Shown: piece after piece, positions 45,915 through 53,317 of the stretch
How positions within the stretch are numbered: the first letter of the stretch is position 1
How the letters are laid out: every line of letters starts with the position of its first letter
Source: Corynebacterium occultum
GTDB lineage: Bacteria > Actinomycetota > Actinomycetes > Mycobacteriales > Mycobacteriaceae
Direction: 5' to 3'
Length of the DNA: 64,000 bases
NCBI RefSeq assembly: GCF_009734425.1
Contig: NZ_CP046455.1
Span: 372,001 to 436,000, forward strand
Program-made: the position numbers and the translations under genes
Notes under the pieces: generated by a model
What the model was told of the DNA's origin: nothing
Databases searched by the model: none
Seen by the model: only the letters and a program-made list of their open reading frames with translations

Positions 45915-47282
45915 GTGAGTGTGCTTGTGGTCGGAATGTCACACCGATCGGCACCGGTGGCTCTTCTGGAGCGGCTGAGTATGGATGAGCAGGTGCGTTC
46001 CGGCACCACCTCGGATCTTCTGGGCCGGAATTCGCTCTCTGAGGCCATGATCATCTCCACCTGTAACCGGCTTGAGGTTTACACGGTGACCAATAGCTTC
46101 CACACCGGTGTCAAGGATGTCGTGGAGGTGCTCCACGACATCAGCGGTGTCGACATCGAGACCCTCCGCGGCTACCTCTACGTCCGCTACGCCGATGCGG
46201 CCGCGGAACACATGATGGTGGTCGCCTCCGGGCTGGACTCCATGGTGGTCGGTGAGCAGCAGATCATCGGCCAGGTCCGCACCGCCTACCAGGAGGCTTC
46301 CGGTCAGGGAACCGTCGGACCGGCACTGCACCAGCTGGCGCAGTCCGCGCTGCACACCGGGAAGCGGGTCCACTCCGAGACCAACATCGATGATGCGGGT
46401 GCCTCCATGGTCTCCTTCGCTCTCGATGAGGCCCTGGAGAACCTGCACATCCCGAGCGGGGACAATGCCCTCGCCGGCCGCAGCGCCCTGGTGCTGGGCG
46501 CCGGTGCCATGGCCTCCCTCGCAGCGACCCACCTGGGTCGACTGGGCGTCGAGAAGCTCATCATCTCCAACCGCACCCGTTCCCGCGCGGAACGCCTGGC
46601 GGAGCACGCCCGGGAGGCCGGGGTGGCTGCCGAGGTCGTCGACTTCGAGAACCGTAGTTCCGTGCTGGACCGCGTGGCCATCGCCGTCTCCGCGACCGGG
46701 GCCGGAAGCTTCACCATCTCCGCGGAGAACCTGCCGGAGAACCGTCGCCCCGATCTCACCCTGATCGACCTGTCCATGCCGCGTGACATCAATGATGACA
46801 CCGCCACCGTGCCGGGCGTGCACCTGGTTAATATCGAACGGTTACACCAGACCCGGGAGCAGCGGATGCGCGACAGTGGCGGCGAGGACGGCAAGACCGA
46901 TGCGTTGAGCATTGTCCATGAGGAGCTGGAGTCCTACACCTCCGCTCAGCGGGTGCGGGATGTCGCACCGGCGGTCTCTGCACTGCGCAAGCACGCCGCC
47001 GAGGTCGTCGACGCCGAACTGGATCGCCTCCAGGGGCGTACCCGTTCCATGGATGAATCCGACTTCGAGGAAGTCACCCGCACCGTGCGTCGCGTCGTCG
47101 ATAAGCTGCTGCACCAGCCGACGGTGCGGGTCAAGGAACTCGCCGCCCAGTCCGGGGTGGTCTCCTATGAGTCCGCCCTGCAGGAGCTCTTCGGTCTCAA
47201 GCAGGCCGAACCGAGCCGTTCCGCGGCGGTCGACCTGAATGAGCTGCCCGAAGCCGACATCGTCGCCCTCGGCACTGAATAA
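45915..47282 (+). CDS. hemA: Glutamyl-tRNA reductase
   Basis: 455 residues. It reduces glutamyl-tRNA to glutamate-1-semialdehyde, the first step of the C5 haem route. The catalytic Cys is in [10 protein letters not shown], followed by [13 protein letters not shown]; the NADPH domain has [16 protein letters not shown]; the C-terminal dimerisation domain is present. The start is GTG at 45915, giving [15 protein letters not shown] like other corynebacterial HemA; the frame is open further upstream but homology is not. hemL, which takes the product, is 11 kb downstream in the same block. Confidence 0.95.
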   Translation: MSVLVVGMSHRSAPVALLERLSMDEQVRSGTTSDLLGRNSLSEAMIISTCNRLEVYTVTNSFHTGVKDVVEVLHDISGVDIETLRGYLYVRYADAAAEHMMVVASGLDSMVVGEQQIIGQVRTAYQEASGQGTVGPALHQLAQSALHTGKRVHSETNIDDAGASMVSFALDEALENLHIPSGDNALAGRSALVLGAGAMASLAATHLGRLGVEKLIISNRTRSRAERLAEHAREAGVAAEVVDFENRSSVLDRVAIAVSATGAGSFTISAENLPENRRPDLTLIDLSMPRDINDDTATVPGVHLVNIERLHQTREQRMRDSGGEDGKTDALSIVHEELESYTSAQRVRDVAPAVSALRKHAAEVVDAELDRLQGRTRSMDESDFEEVTRTVRRVVDKLLHQPTVRVKELAAQSGVVSYESALQELFGLKQAEPSRSAAVDLNELPEADIVALGTE

Positions 47283-47317
47283 AACACCAACAACTTTCCA
47301 CACCCCCAGGAGATGGC

Positions 47318-48211
47318 ATGACCTTCAAGATCGGTACCCGTGGCAGCAAGCTGGCCACCACGCAGGCCGGCCACATGCGTGACGCCCTGATCGCCGCCGG
47401 ACACGACGCCGAGCTGGAGATCATCACCACCGCCGGTGACGTGAACATGGCGCCCGTCGAACGCATCGGTGTCGGTGTATTCACCCAGGCGCTGCGTGAG
47501 GCCATGGAGCAGGGCATCTGCGATATCGCGGTGCACTCCTTCAAGGACCTGCCCACCGCCGCCGATGAGCGTTTCCACCTGGTGGTGCCGGTGCGTGCGG
47601 ACCACCGCGAGGCCCTCATCGCCCGCGATGGACTGACCCTGGACACCCTCCCGGAGGGGGCGAAGGTGGGCACCTCCGCACCGCGTCGCATCTCCCAGCT
47701 CAAGGCGCAGCGCCCGGACCTCAACATTCTTCCGCTGCGCGGCAATATCGACACCCGCATGGGCAAGGTCACCGCAGGTGAGCTGGATGCCGTGGTCCTG
47801 GCCTACGCCGGTCTTTCCCGGGTGGGTATGTCGGATCGCGCCACCCAGGTATTCGAGCCGACCCTGATCATGCCGGCCCCGGCCCAGGGTGCCCTGGCCA
47901 TCGAGTGCCGTGCCGATGATGCGGCGGCCCGGGCCGCCATCGACACCCTGGTGGACACGGACACCCAGGTTGCCGCGGTCGCGGAGCGGGTGGTGCTCAA
48001 CCGCCTGGAGGCTGGTTGTACCGCACCGGTGGCCTCCCACTCCAGGATTGACGGGTTGGAGATCACCCTGACCGGTGGTGTCTTCGCCCTCGACGGCTCC
48101 ACCCAGCTGATCGCCAGCCGCACCGGTTCCCGCGAGGAGGCCATCTCCCTGGCTGAGGAGGTTGCCTCTGAGTTGATCGCCGCGGGGGCAGCCGAAATCA
48201 TCGGAAGCTAG
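47318..48211 (+). CDS. hemC: Hydroxymethylbilane synthase (porphobilinogen deaminase)
   Basis: 297 residues. It polymerises four porphobilinogens to hydroxymethylbilane. The dipyrromethane cofactor is attached at Cys234 in [21 protein letters not shown] is at the N-terminus, and [13 protein letters not shown] and [11 protein letters not shown] hold the substrate-binding Arg residues. CCAGGAG lies before the ATG. It follows hemA by 35 bases and precedes a small unknown gene by 14 bases, so these three are probably co-transcribed. Confidence 0.96.
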   Translation: MTFKIGTRGSKLATTQAGHMRDALIAAGHDAELEIITTAGDVNMAPVERIGVGVFTQALREAMEQGICDIAVHSFKDLPTAADERFHLVVPVRADHREALIARDGLTLDTLPEGAKVGTSAPRRISQLKAQRPDLNILPLRGNIDTRMGKVTAGELDAVVLAYAGLSRVGMSDRATQVFEPTLIMPAPAQGALAIECRADDAAARAAIDTLVDTDTQVAAVAERVVLNRLEAGCTAPVASHSRIDGLEITLTGGVFALDGSTQLIASRTGSREEAISLAEEVASELIAAGAAEIIGS

Positions 48212-48225
48212 TAGGCTTTCCGGTC

Positions 48226-48582
48226 ATGGCGGAACTGAAGATCACGGAACAGCGCGTCACCGTCGAACTTGACTGGTGGGAGAAGGTGGTGGCCCGGCGT
48301 TCCCACCTGACTGTTCCGCGCCGCGCCATCCAGGCGGTGACGCTTGTCGACGATGCCTGCACCGCAGTCGGGGAGGGCCGCCGGGTCTCCGCCACCAGGG
48401 TCCGCGGCCTGACCTACACCGGCACCATCACCACCGAGGACGGCTCCCGTTCCTCCAGCTTCGTCGCCTGCCACGGTCGTGGCCCCGGCATCGTCCTGGA
48501 ATTGAAGGATGTCACCCTGGATCGCATCGTGATCTCCACGGCGGCGGCCCACCGGTATGCCGCCCTGCTCAACCCCGCCTGA
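48226..48582 (+). CDS. Unknown small protein between hemC and hemD
   Basis: 118 residues, predicted mostly beta strand (ITEQRVTVELDWWEKV, RGLTYTGTITTEDG) ending in a short helix RIVISTAAAHRYAALL; this order resembles a PH-like bacterial domain, but I do not recognise the family firmly. No signal or membrane segment. It starts 14 bases after hemC, so it probably shares the hemAC transcript, and its link to haem synthesis is only by position. Confidence 0.75.
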   Translation: MAELKITEQRVTVELDWWEKVVARRSHLTVPRRAIQAVTLVDDACTAVGEGRRVSATRVRGLTYTGTITTEDGSRSSSFVACHGRGPGIVLELKDVTLDRIVISTAAAHRYAALLNPA

Positions 48583-48916
48583 TCCCCTGGTATCGGCCAC
48601 TGTCTCCTGCCGAGGGTGATTTTCCGCCCCTGGGGCGGGGAAATACCCTGCCGAAAACCCGGGTTGAGTCCCCACTTCGGGGCGCCGGATGGCAAGCCCC
48701 TTATATAAGGCGTTTTTCTAATCCGGGCTTCCTCAATTAGTCTGTTAATACCACATAGTTAACGCCCCCTCCGCGATGGGTCTTGGTTGAGCGGATTTTC
48801 GCAGCAGATACCCCCGTATGGATGATAAGGGCGTTACTTCGTGCGCTGAACTTGAAACCCATCGACTTCGGCACGAGCCTCCTTCGACTTTGGGTGGCAG
48901 CCGCCTGACCCTAGAA
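48583..48916. other. hemC-hemD intergenic region
   Basis: 334 bases. An imperfect GC stem lies at about 48619-48644. CCTTATATAAGG (48699-48710) is a perfect palindrome followed by GCGTTTTT, which could be a weak terminator or an operator. The next 60 bases are AT-rich and likely hold the hemD promoter. No gene is supported here. Confidence 0.45.
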
Positions 48917-50611
48917 ATGAATCACATGAGCATGGCCCAGCAGGCTTCCACGGCCCCGACCTCCCAGGCGGGGAAGATTGTCTTTGTCGGTGCCGGCCCG
49001 GGCAACCCCGAATTGTTGACCGTCCGCGCCCGTGAGGTGCTTTCGAACACCGCAAAGGTGCTGACTGACCCCGATGTTCCCAGTGGGATACGCGAGATCG
49101 TGGCCAGCAATCTTCCGGTTCCGGAGGAGGTGCTGAAGGCGGCGGAGGAAGCCTATGAGGCGCTCTGCTCCGAGGCCAAGGCCAACGGCGCCCGCCGTAA
49201 GCCGCCGCGCCCCGCGGATCCGACCGCCGCCGAGATCGCCGAGGTCACCGACCCGGCACCTGAGGCGATCGTCGATAAGATCCGCCCGATGGTGGCCGAG
49301 GGGGAGGACGTGATCCGCCTGGTCACCGGAAACCCGCTGAGCAAGGACTCCTCCCTGGCTGAAATTGCGGTGGTGGCCGCCGCCGGCCTGGAGTTCCAGG
49401 TGGTGCCGGGCATGTCCCTGCCGGCCACCGTCCCCTCCTTCGCCGGCATCGGCCTGGGTTCCACCTACACCGAAACCGATGTCACCGAGAACCAGGTGGA
49501 CTGGGAGCGTCTGGCCGCCGCCCCGCAACCCCTGGTGCTGCAGGCCACCTCCGCCGATCTGCCGAAGATCGCGGAGAACCTGCTGGCCCAGGGCATGCCG
49601 GCCGACACCCCGACCTCGGTCACCGTGCATGGCACCACCCGTCTGCAGCGCACCTATGACACCACCCTCGGCACGCTCGGCAAGTTGGACGCCGAGCTGG
49701 AGGGCAAGCTGGTGGTCACCCTCGGTAAGGGGGTGGACAACCGTTCCAAGTACTCGTGGTGGGAGAATCGTCCGCTCTACGGCTGGCGGGTGCTGGTGCC
49801 CCGCGCCAAGCCCCAGGCCGCCGCAATGAGCACCCGGCTCTCCGGCCACGGTGCCATCCCGCAGGAGGTGCCCACCATCTCGGTGGAGCCGCCCCGCAAC
49901 CCCGCCCAGATGGAACGCGCCATCAAGGGCATTGTTGAGGGCCGCTACCAGTGGGTCGCCTTCACCAGCGTCAACGCGGTCGAAGCGGTGTGGGAGAAGA
50001 TCACCGAAATCGGTCTCGACGCCCGCGCCTTCGCCGGGGTCCGCCTGGCTGCGGTGGGGCAGAAGACCGCCGCCGCCGTCTCCGCCCTGGGACTGACCCC
50101 GGAGCTGCTGCCGGAACGCACCAGGCAGAACGCCGCCGGCCTGGTCGAGGTATTCCCGGAGTACGTCGAGGACCTGGATCCGGTGGGCAGGGTGCTGCTG
50201 CCGCGTGCCGATATCGCCACCGATGTGCTGGTCGACGGGCTGCAGGAACTGGGCTGGGAGGTTGACGATGTCGTCGCCTACCGCACTGTCCGGGCCGCCC
50301 CGCCGAGCGCGGAGATCCGCGACATGATTAAGTCCGGTGGCTTCGACGCCGTCTGCTTCACCTCCTCTTCCACCGTGAAGAACCTGGTGGGTATCGCCGG
50401 CAAGCCGCACCAGCGCACCATCATCGCCTGCATCGGGCCGATGACCAAGGCCACCGCTGAGGAGCTGGGCCTGCGCGTTGATGTCATGCCGGAGATCGCC
50501 GAGATCCCCAACCTGGTGGACGCCCTGGCTGACCATGTCGCAGAGCTGCGTGCCGCCGGCCAGCTGCCCCCGCCGCGGAAGAAGCGCCGCGCCCGGAAGA
50601 AGCTCAGCTGA
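48917..50611 (+). CDS. hemD: Fused uroporphyrinogen-III C-methyltransferase / uroporphyrinogen-III synthase (CobA-HemD)
   Basis: About 564 residues in two domains. Residues about 15-275 are a tetrapyrrole methylase (KIVFVGAGPGNPELLT, RLVTGNPLSKD, VVPGMSLPATVP). Residues about 300-550 are HemD-type synthase (YGWRVLVPRAK, VAFTSVNAVEAVW, DAVCFTSSSTVKNL). The synthase closes hydroxymethylbilane to uroporphyrinogen III; the methylase may divert it towards sirohaem. The usual GDP and other methylase residues are only partly kept (the first domain has several unusual substitutions), so methylase activity is less certain. Start ATGs at 48917, 48926 and 48932 are all possible. The tail is basic (PPPRKKRRARKKLS). 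Confidence 0.9.
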   Translation: MNHMSMAQQASTAPTSQAGKIVFVGAGPGNPELLTVRAREVLSNTAKVLTDPDVPSGIREIVASNLPVPEEVLKAAEEAYEALCSEAKANGARRKPPRPADPTAAEIAEVTDPAPEAIVDKIRPMVAEGEDVIRLVTGNPLSKDSSLAEIAVVAAAGLEFQVVPGMSLPATVPSFAGIGLGSTYTETDVTENQVDWERLAAAPQPLVLQATSADLPKIAENLLAQGMPADTPTSVTVHGTTRLQRTYDTTLGTLGKLDAELEGKLVVTLGKGVDNRSKYSWWENRPLYGWRVLVPRAKPQAAAMSTRLSGHGAIPQEVPTISVEPPRNPAQMERAIKGIVEGRYQWVAFTSVNAVEAVWEKITEIGLDARAFAGVRLAAVGQKTAAAVSALGLTPELLPERTRQNAAGLVEVFPEYVEDLDPVGRVLLPRADIATDVLVDGLQELGWEVDDVVAYRTVRAAPPSAEIRDMIKSGGFDAVCFTSSSTVKNLVGIAGKPHQRTIIACIGPMTKATAEELGLRVDVMPEIAEIPNLVDALADHVAELRAAGQLPPPRKKRRARKKLS

Positions 50612-50652
50612 GACTGCCCAGGAGGGCACCCGCGCCGCAGTCCTGAGCCCCT

Positions 50653-50698
50653 CACCCCGTCCCCGGCCGGAGAAATTCTCCCGCCCCGGGACGGGGTG
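50653..50698 (+). terminator. Terminator after hemD
   Basis: Stem CACCCCGTCCCCGG (50653-50666) with CCCGGGACGGGGTG (50685-50698), almost perfect, then CCGCATTTTCC. Lies 42 bases after hemD, so hemB probably has its own promoter. Confidence 0.75.
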
Positions 50699-50848
50699 CC
50701 GCATTTTCCGGGACCTCTGGTGGAACTCACCCCCGCTCACCTGTGCCACCCGCTGACATAAGATGAGGGAAACTCCGACCACCCCTTAAGTTCCGGCCCG
50801 CCACCTGCCGGTGATCCCGGAACATTCCAGGAAGGACCTCGAAGCTCC

Positions 50849-51868
50849 GTGTCCCACGAGAATTACATCCCTGTTCCGGCTCCCGATCGTCGTCCCCGCC
50901 GCTTGCGTTCCACCCCTGCGATGCGTGAACTGGTGGCGGAAACCGCCCTGCGTCCGGCGGACCTGATCCTGCCGATGTTCATCGCCGATGGCCTCAGCGA
51001 AGCCCGCGAAATCAGCTCCATGCCGGGTGTCCACCAGCACAGCACCGACTCCCTGTTGCGCACCGCCCATGAGGCGCTGGAGGCCGGGATCCGTTGCATC
51101 GACGTATTCGGCGTTCCCCGCGATGAGGACAAGGACGCCGACGGCTCCGAATCCTGGAACCCGGAGGGTGTGCTGAACAAGGCCCTGGGGGCACTGCGAC
51201 AGGAATTCGGTGATGATCTGCTGATCATGGCCGACACCTGCCTGGATGAGTTCACCGACCACGGCCATTGCGGGGTGCTGTCCACCGACCGTTTCGGCAA
51301 CATCATCGTGGACAATGACGCAACCCTGCCGCTGTACCAGAAGATGGCGGTGGCCCAGGCCCGGGCTGGCGCCCACATCGTCAGTCCCTCCGGAAAGATG
51401 GACGGTGAAGTGCTGGCCATCCGGGATGCGCTGGATGCCGAAGGTTTCCAGGATGTGGCCATCATGGCCTACTCCTCGAAGTACGCCTCCGCCTTCTTCG
51501 GCCCCTTCCGTGAGGCGGTGGGCTCCTCCCTGCAGGGGGATCGCCGCACCTACCAGCAGGACCCGGCCAACGCCCGGGAATCGCTGATGGAGGTTCAGCT
51601 CGACATTGATGAGGGTGCGGATTTCGTCATGGTCAAGCCGGCCATGCCCTACCTGGATGTGCTCGCCGAGGTGGCGAAGATGTCCCCGGTGCCGGTGGCC
51701 GCCTACCAGGTCTCCGGTGAATACGCGATGCTGCAGGCTGCTGGCCGCAATGGCTGGGTTGATCTGGATGCGGTGATGATGGAATCCCTGATCGGCATCA
51801 AGCGGGCCGGTGCGGACCAGATCCTGACCTACTTCGCCATCGAGGCTGCCCGTAAGCTCCGCGGTTGA
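50849..51868 (+). CDS. hemB: Delta-aminolevulinic acid dehydratase (porphobilinogen synthase)
   Basis: 339 residues. It condenses two aminolevulinates to porphobilinogen. Schiff-base lysines are in AYSSKYASAFFGPF and MVKPAMPYLD. The metal site reads TCLDEFTDHGHCG: of the three Cys that bind catalytic zinc in the animal/yeast form, the middle one is Asp, suggesting a magnesium-using or mixed form. The start is GTG at 50849 with GGAAGGACC upstream at longer than usual spacing. It is followed by two unknown membrane genes and the P-type ATPase-like gene. Confidence 0.95.
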   Translation: MSHENYIPVPAPDRRPRRLRSTPAMRELVAETALRPADLILPMFIADGLSEAREISSMPGVHQHSTDSLLRTAHEALEAGIRCIDVFGVPRDEDKDADGSESWNPEGVLNKALGALRQEFGDDLLIMADTCLDEFTDHGHCGVLSTDRFGNIIVDNDATLPLYQKMAVAQARAGAHIVSPSGKMDGEVLAIRDALDAEGFQDVAIMAYSSKYASAFFGPFREAVGSSLQGDRRTYQQDPANARESLMEVQLDIDEGADFVMVKPAMPYLDVLAEVAKMSPVPVAAYQVSGEYAMLQAAGRNGWVDLDAVMMESLIGIKRAGADQILTYFAIEAARKLRG

Positions 51869-51989
51869 GAACCCGGAACTGCCCCCTCGGCACAGATTTC
51901 CCCGGCGCGGCCGCAGTAGCCGGGTGGGCAGCGGGTAACCTGAGCCGAGAACTTCCGCTCAACGATCTTCTAGGACCAGTAGACCTGTA

Positions 51990-52811
51990 GTGACTTCTTC
52001 ATTTCCCTCCCCCGGCCAGCAGCCCACCCCGCCCGCCGGCGCCCCTTCCCCGCAGTCCCGCCCGCCCGCCGATGGTGGTTCGGGAAGCTCAGCGAACTCA
52101 GGTGGCAGGACCGGGTGGTTTTCCGGTCTGCCGGAGAATATCCGGTTGTTTGTGCAGCTATGGCTGCTGGTGCTCGGCCTGGAGGTGACCCACCAGGTTC
52201 TCAATGTGGTGATCGGCTTGTTGGACACCTCTGTTCTGAAGGCTTCAGCCCGGGAGAGCATGAGTGATGCGCAGCTGGAGATGCTGGGGGAGGATGCACT
52301 GGGTGCTGCCGCCACCGGCAGCATCGTGGTGATGGGCCTGCTCAGTGTCGCCATGATGGGGTTGCTGTTGTGGATGCTGCTGCTGTTCCGGAAGCGTTCC
52401 CGGCAAGCGGCGATGGCACGTCGTCTGCTGCTCTTCTTTGGTTTCTATTTCGGCTTCCGGATCCTGATGATCTTCCTGCTTACCCCGGGTGCCTCGGATG
52501 TTCCGGTGGCATTCTATGCGGTGGATGGCAGTCTGCAGATTCTCATTGGTGTGCTGGCTGTCCTGACGGTGATTCTTTCCTTCCGCCAGGAGACCCTGAA
52601 GTGGACCGGGGAGATCCCGGGTGACCCGGGTGCCCCTGAGTTGCCGACCCGCCGCCGTGGGGGTCCGGAGCGAATGGGTGGGGACACGCCGGGGAAGCGT
52701 CGGGGCGATGACCCCACCCCGCAGGGATGGCAGTATCCCGGCCAGTCCGGGTCAGCCCCCAGGCAGGGTGACACCCCGCAGGACCCACCCTCCCATGAGC
52801 AGGAGAAATAG
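51990..52811 (+). CDS. Unknown membrane protein in the haem cluster (1)
   Basis: 273 residues. A Pro/Ser/Gly-rich N-terminal tail (about 1-48), four hydrophobic segments (about 50-78, 108-132, 148-168 and 172-195), and a long disordered C-terminal tail rich in Pro, Gly, Arg and Gln (RRRGGPERMGGDTPGKRRGD). Both ends should be cytoplasmic. Function unknown; I recall the C. glutamicum homologue at the same place after hemB. It is separated from the next gene by 2 bases. The start is GTG. Confidence 0.75.
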   Translation: MTSSFPSPGQQPTPPAGAPSPQSRPPADGGSGSSANSGGRTGWFSGLPENIRLFVQLWLLVLGLEVTHQVLNVVIGLLDTSVLKASARESMSDAQLEMLGEDALGAAATGSIVVMGLLSVAMMGLLLWMLLLFRKRSRQAAMARRLLLFFGFYFGFRILMIFLLTPGASDVPVAFYAVDGSLQILIGVLAVLTVILSFRQETLKWTGEIPGDPGAPELPTRRRGGPERMGGDTPGKRRGDDPTPQGWQYPGQSGSAPRQGDTPQDPPSHEQEK

Positions 52812-52813
52812 CC

Positions 52814-53299
52814 GTGCCGAGTATGTTTCCGGGGTTTCGCAATGACCCCAATGACCTCAACCGCCGCTATCGTCCCACGGAACGTGACCGCAGTGGTGTG
52901 CCTCTGCCGATCGCCTGGGGTTATTACCTGTTGGTGGGCATCGCCATCCTGATGGTGGTCACCAGTCTCTTCCTGTTTTCGGCGCGGCCCCCTGACCCTG
53001 GCGCGCTGGGTTCAGAGGCGGCCACCGCGGTGAGGAATAACCTGGCGTTCGTGGGTGTCCTCAACCTGGTGGCGGGCATCCTCATTTCGGCCCTGGCACC
53101 GCAGTTGAAGAAGGGGAGCCGGGATTCCCGGCGCTGGTTGCTCGGGGTGATCATCATCGCGACGCTGCTGAATCTGATCTCCTTCGTGATCCTGCGGGAA
53201 CCTTTCTCGCTGGCCCTGGTTGCAGCCTTGCTGATGATTTCCGGGGTTGTCATCTTCCAGCCCTCCGCCACCGCCTACATCAACCGGATCAACGACTAG
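52814..53299 (+). CDS. Unknown membrane protein in the haem cluster (2)
   Basis: 161 residues with four hydrophobic segments (about 36-56, 76-96, 112-131 and 134-150) and a short basic N-terminal region (NDPNDLNRRYRPTERDRS). Function unknown. It starts 2 bases after the first membrane protein and ends 18 bases before the P-type ATPase-like gene, so the three form one transcript. GTG start. Confidence 0.78.
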   Translation: MPSMFPGFRNDPNDLNRRYRPTERDRSGVPLPIAWGYYLLVGIAILMVVTSLFLFSARPPDPGALGSEAATAVRNNLAFVGVLNLVAGILISALAPQLKKGSRDSRRWLLGVIIIATLLNLISFVILREPFSLALVAALLMISGVVIFQPSATAYINRIND

Positions 53300-53317
53300 G
53301 TACCTGGGGGAAAGATC

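Noticed and set aside
48911..50782. 623-codon minus-strand frame opposite hemD
   Set aside because: No recognisable domain; antisense shadow of a clear CobA-HemD protein.
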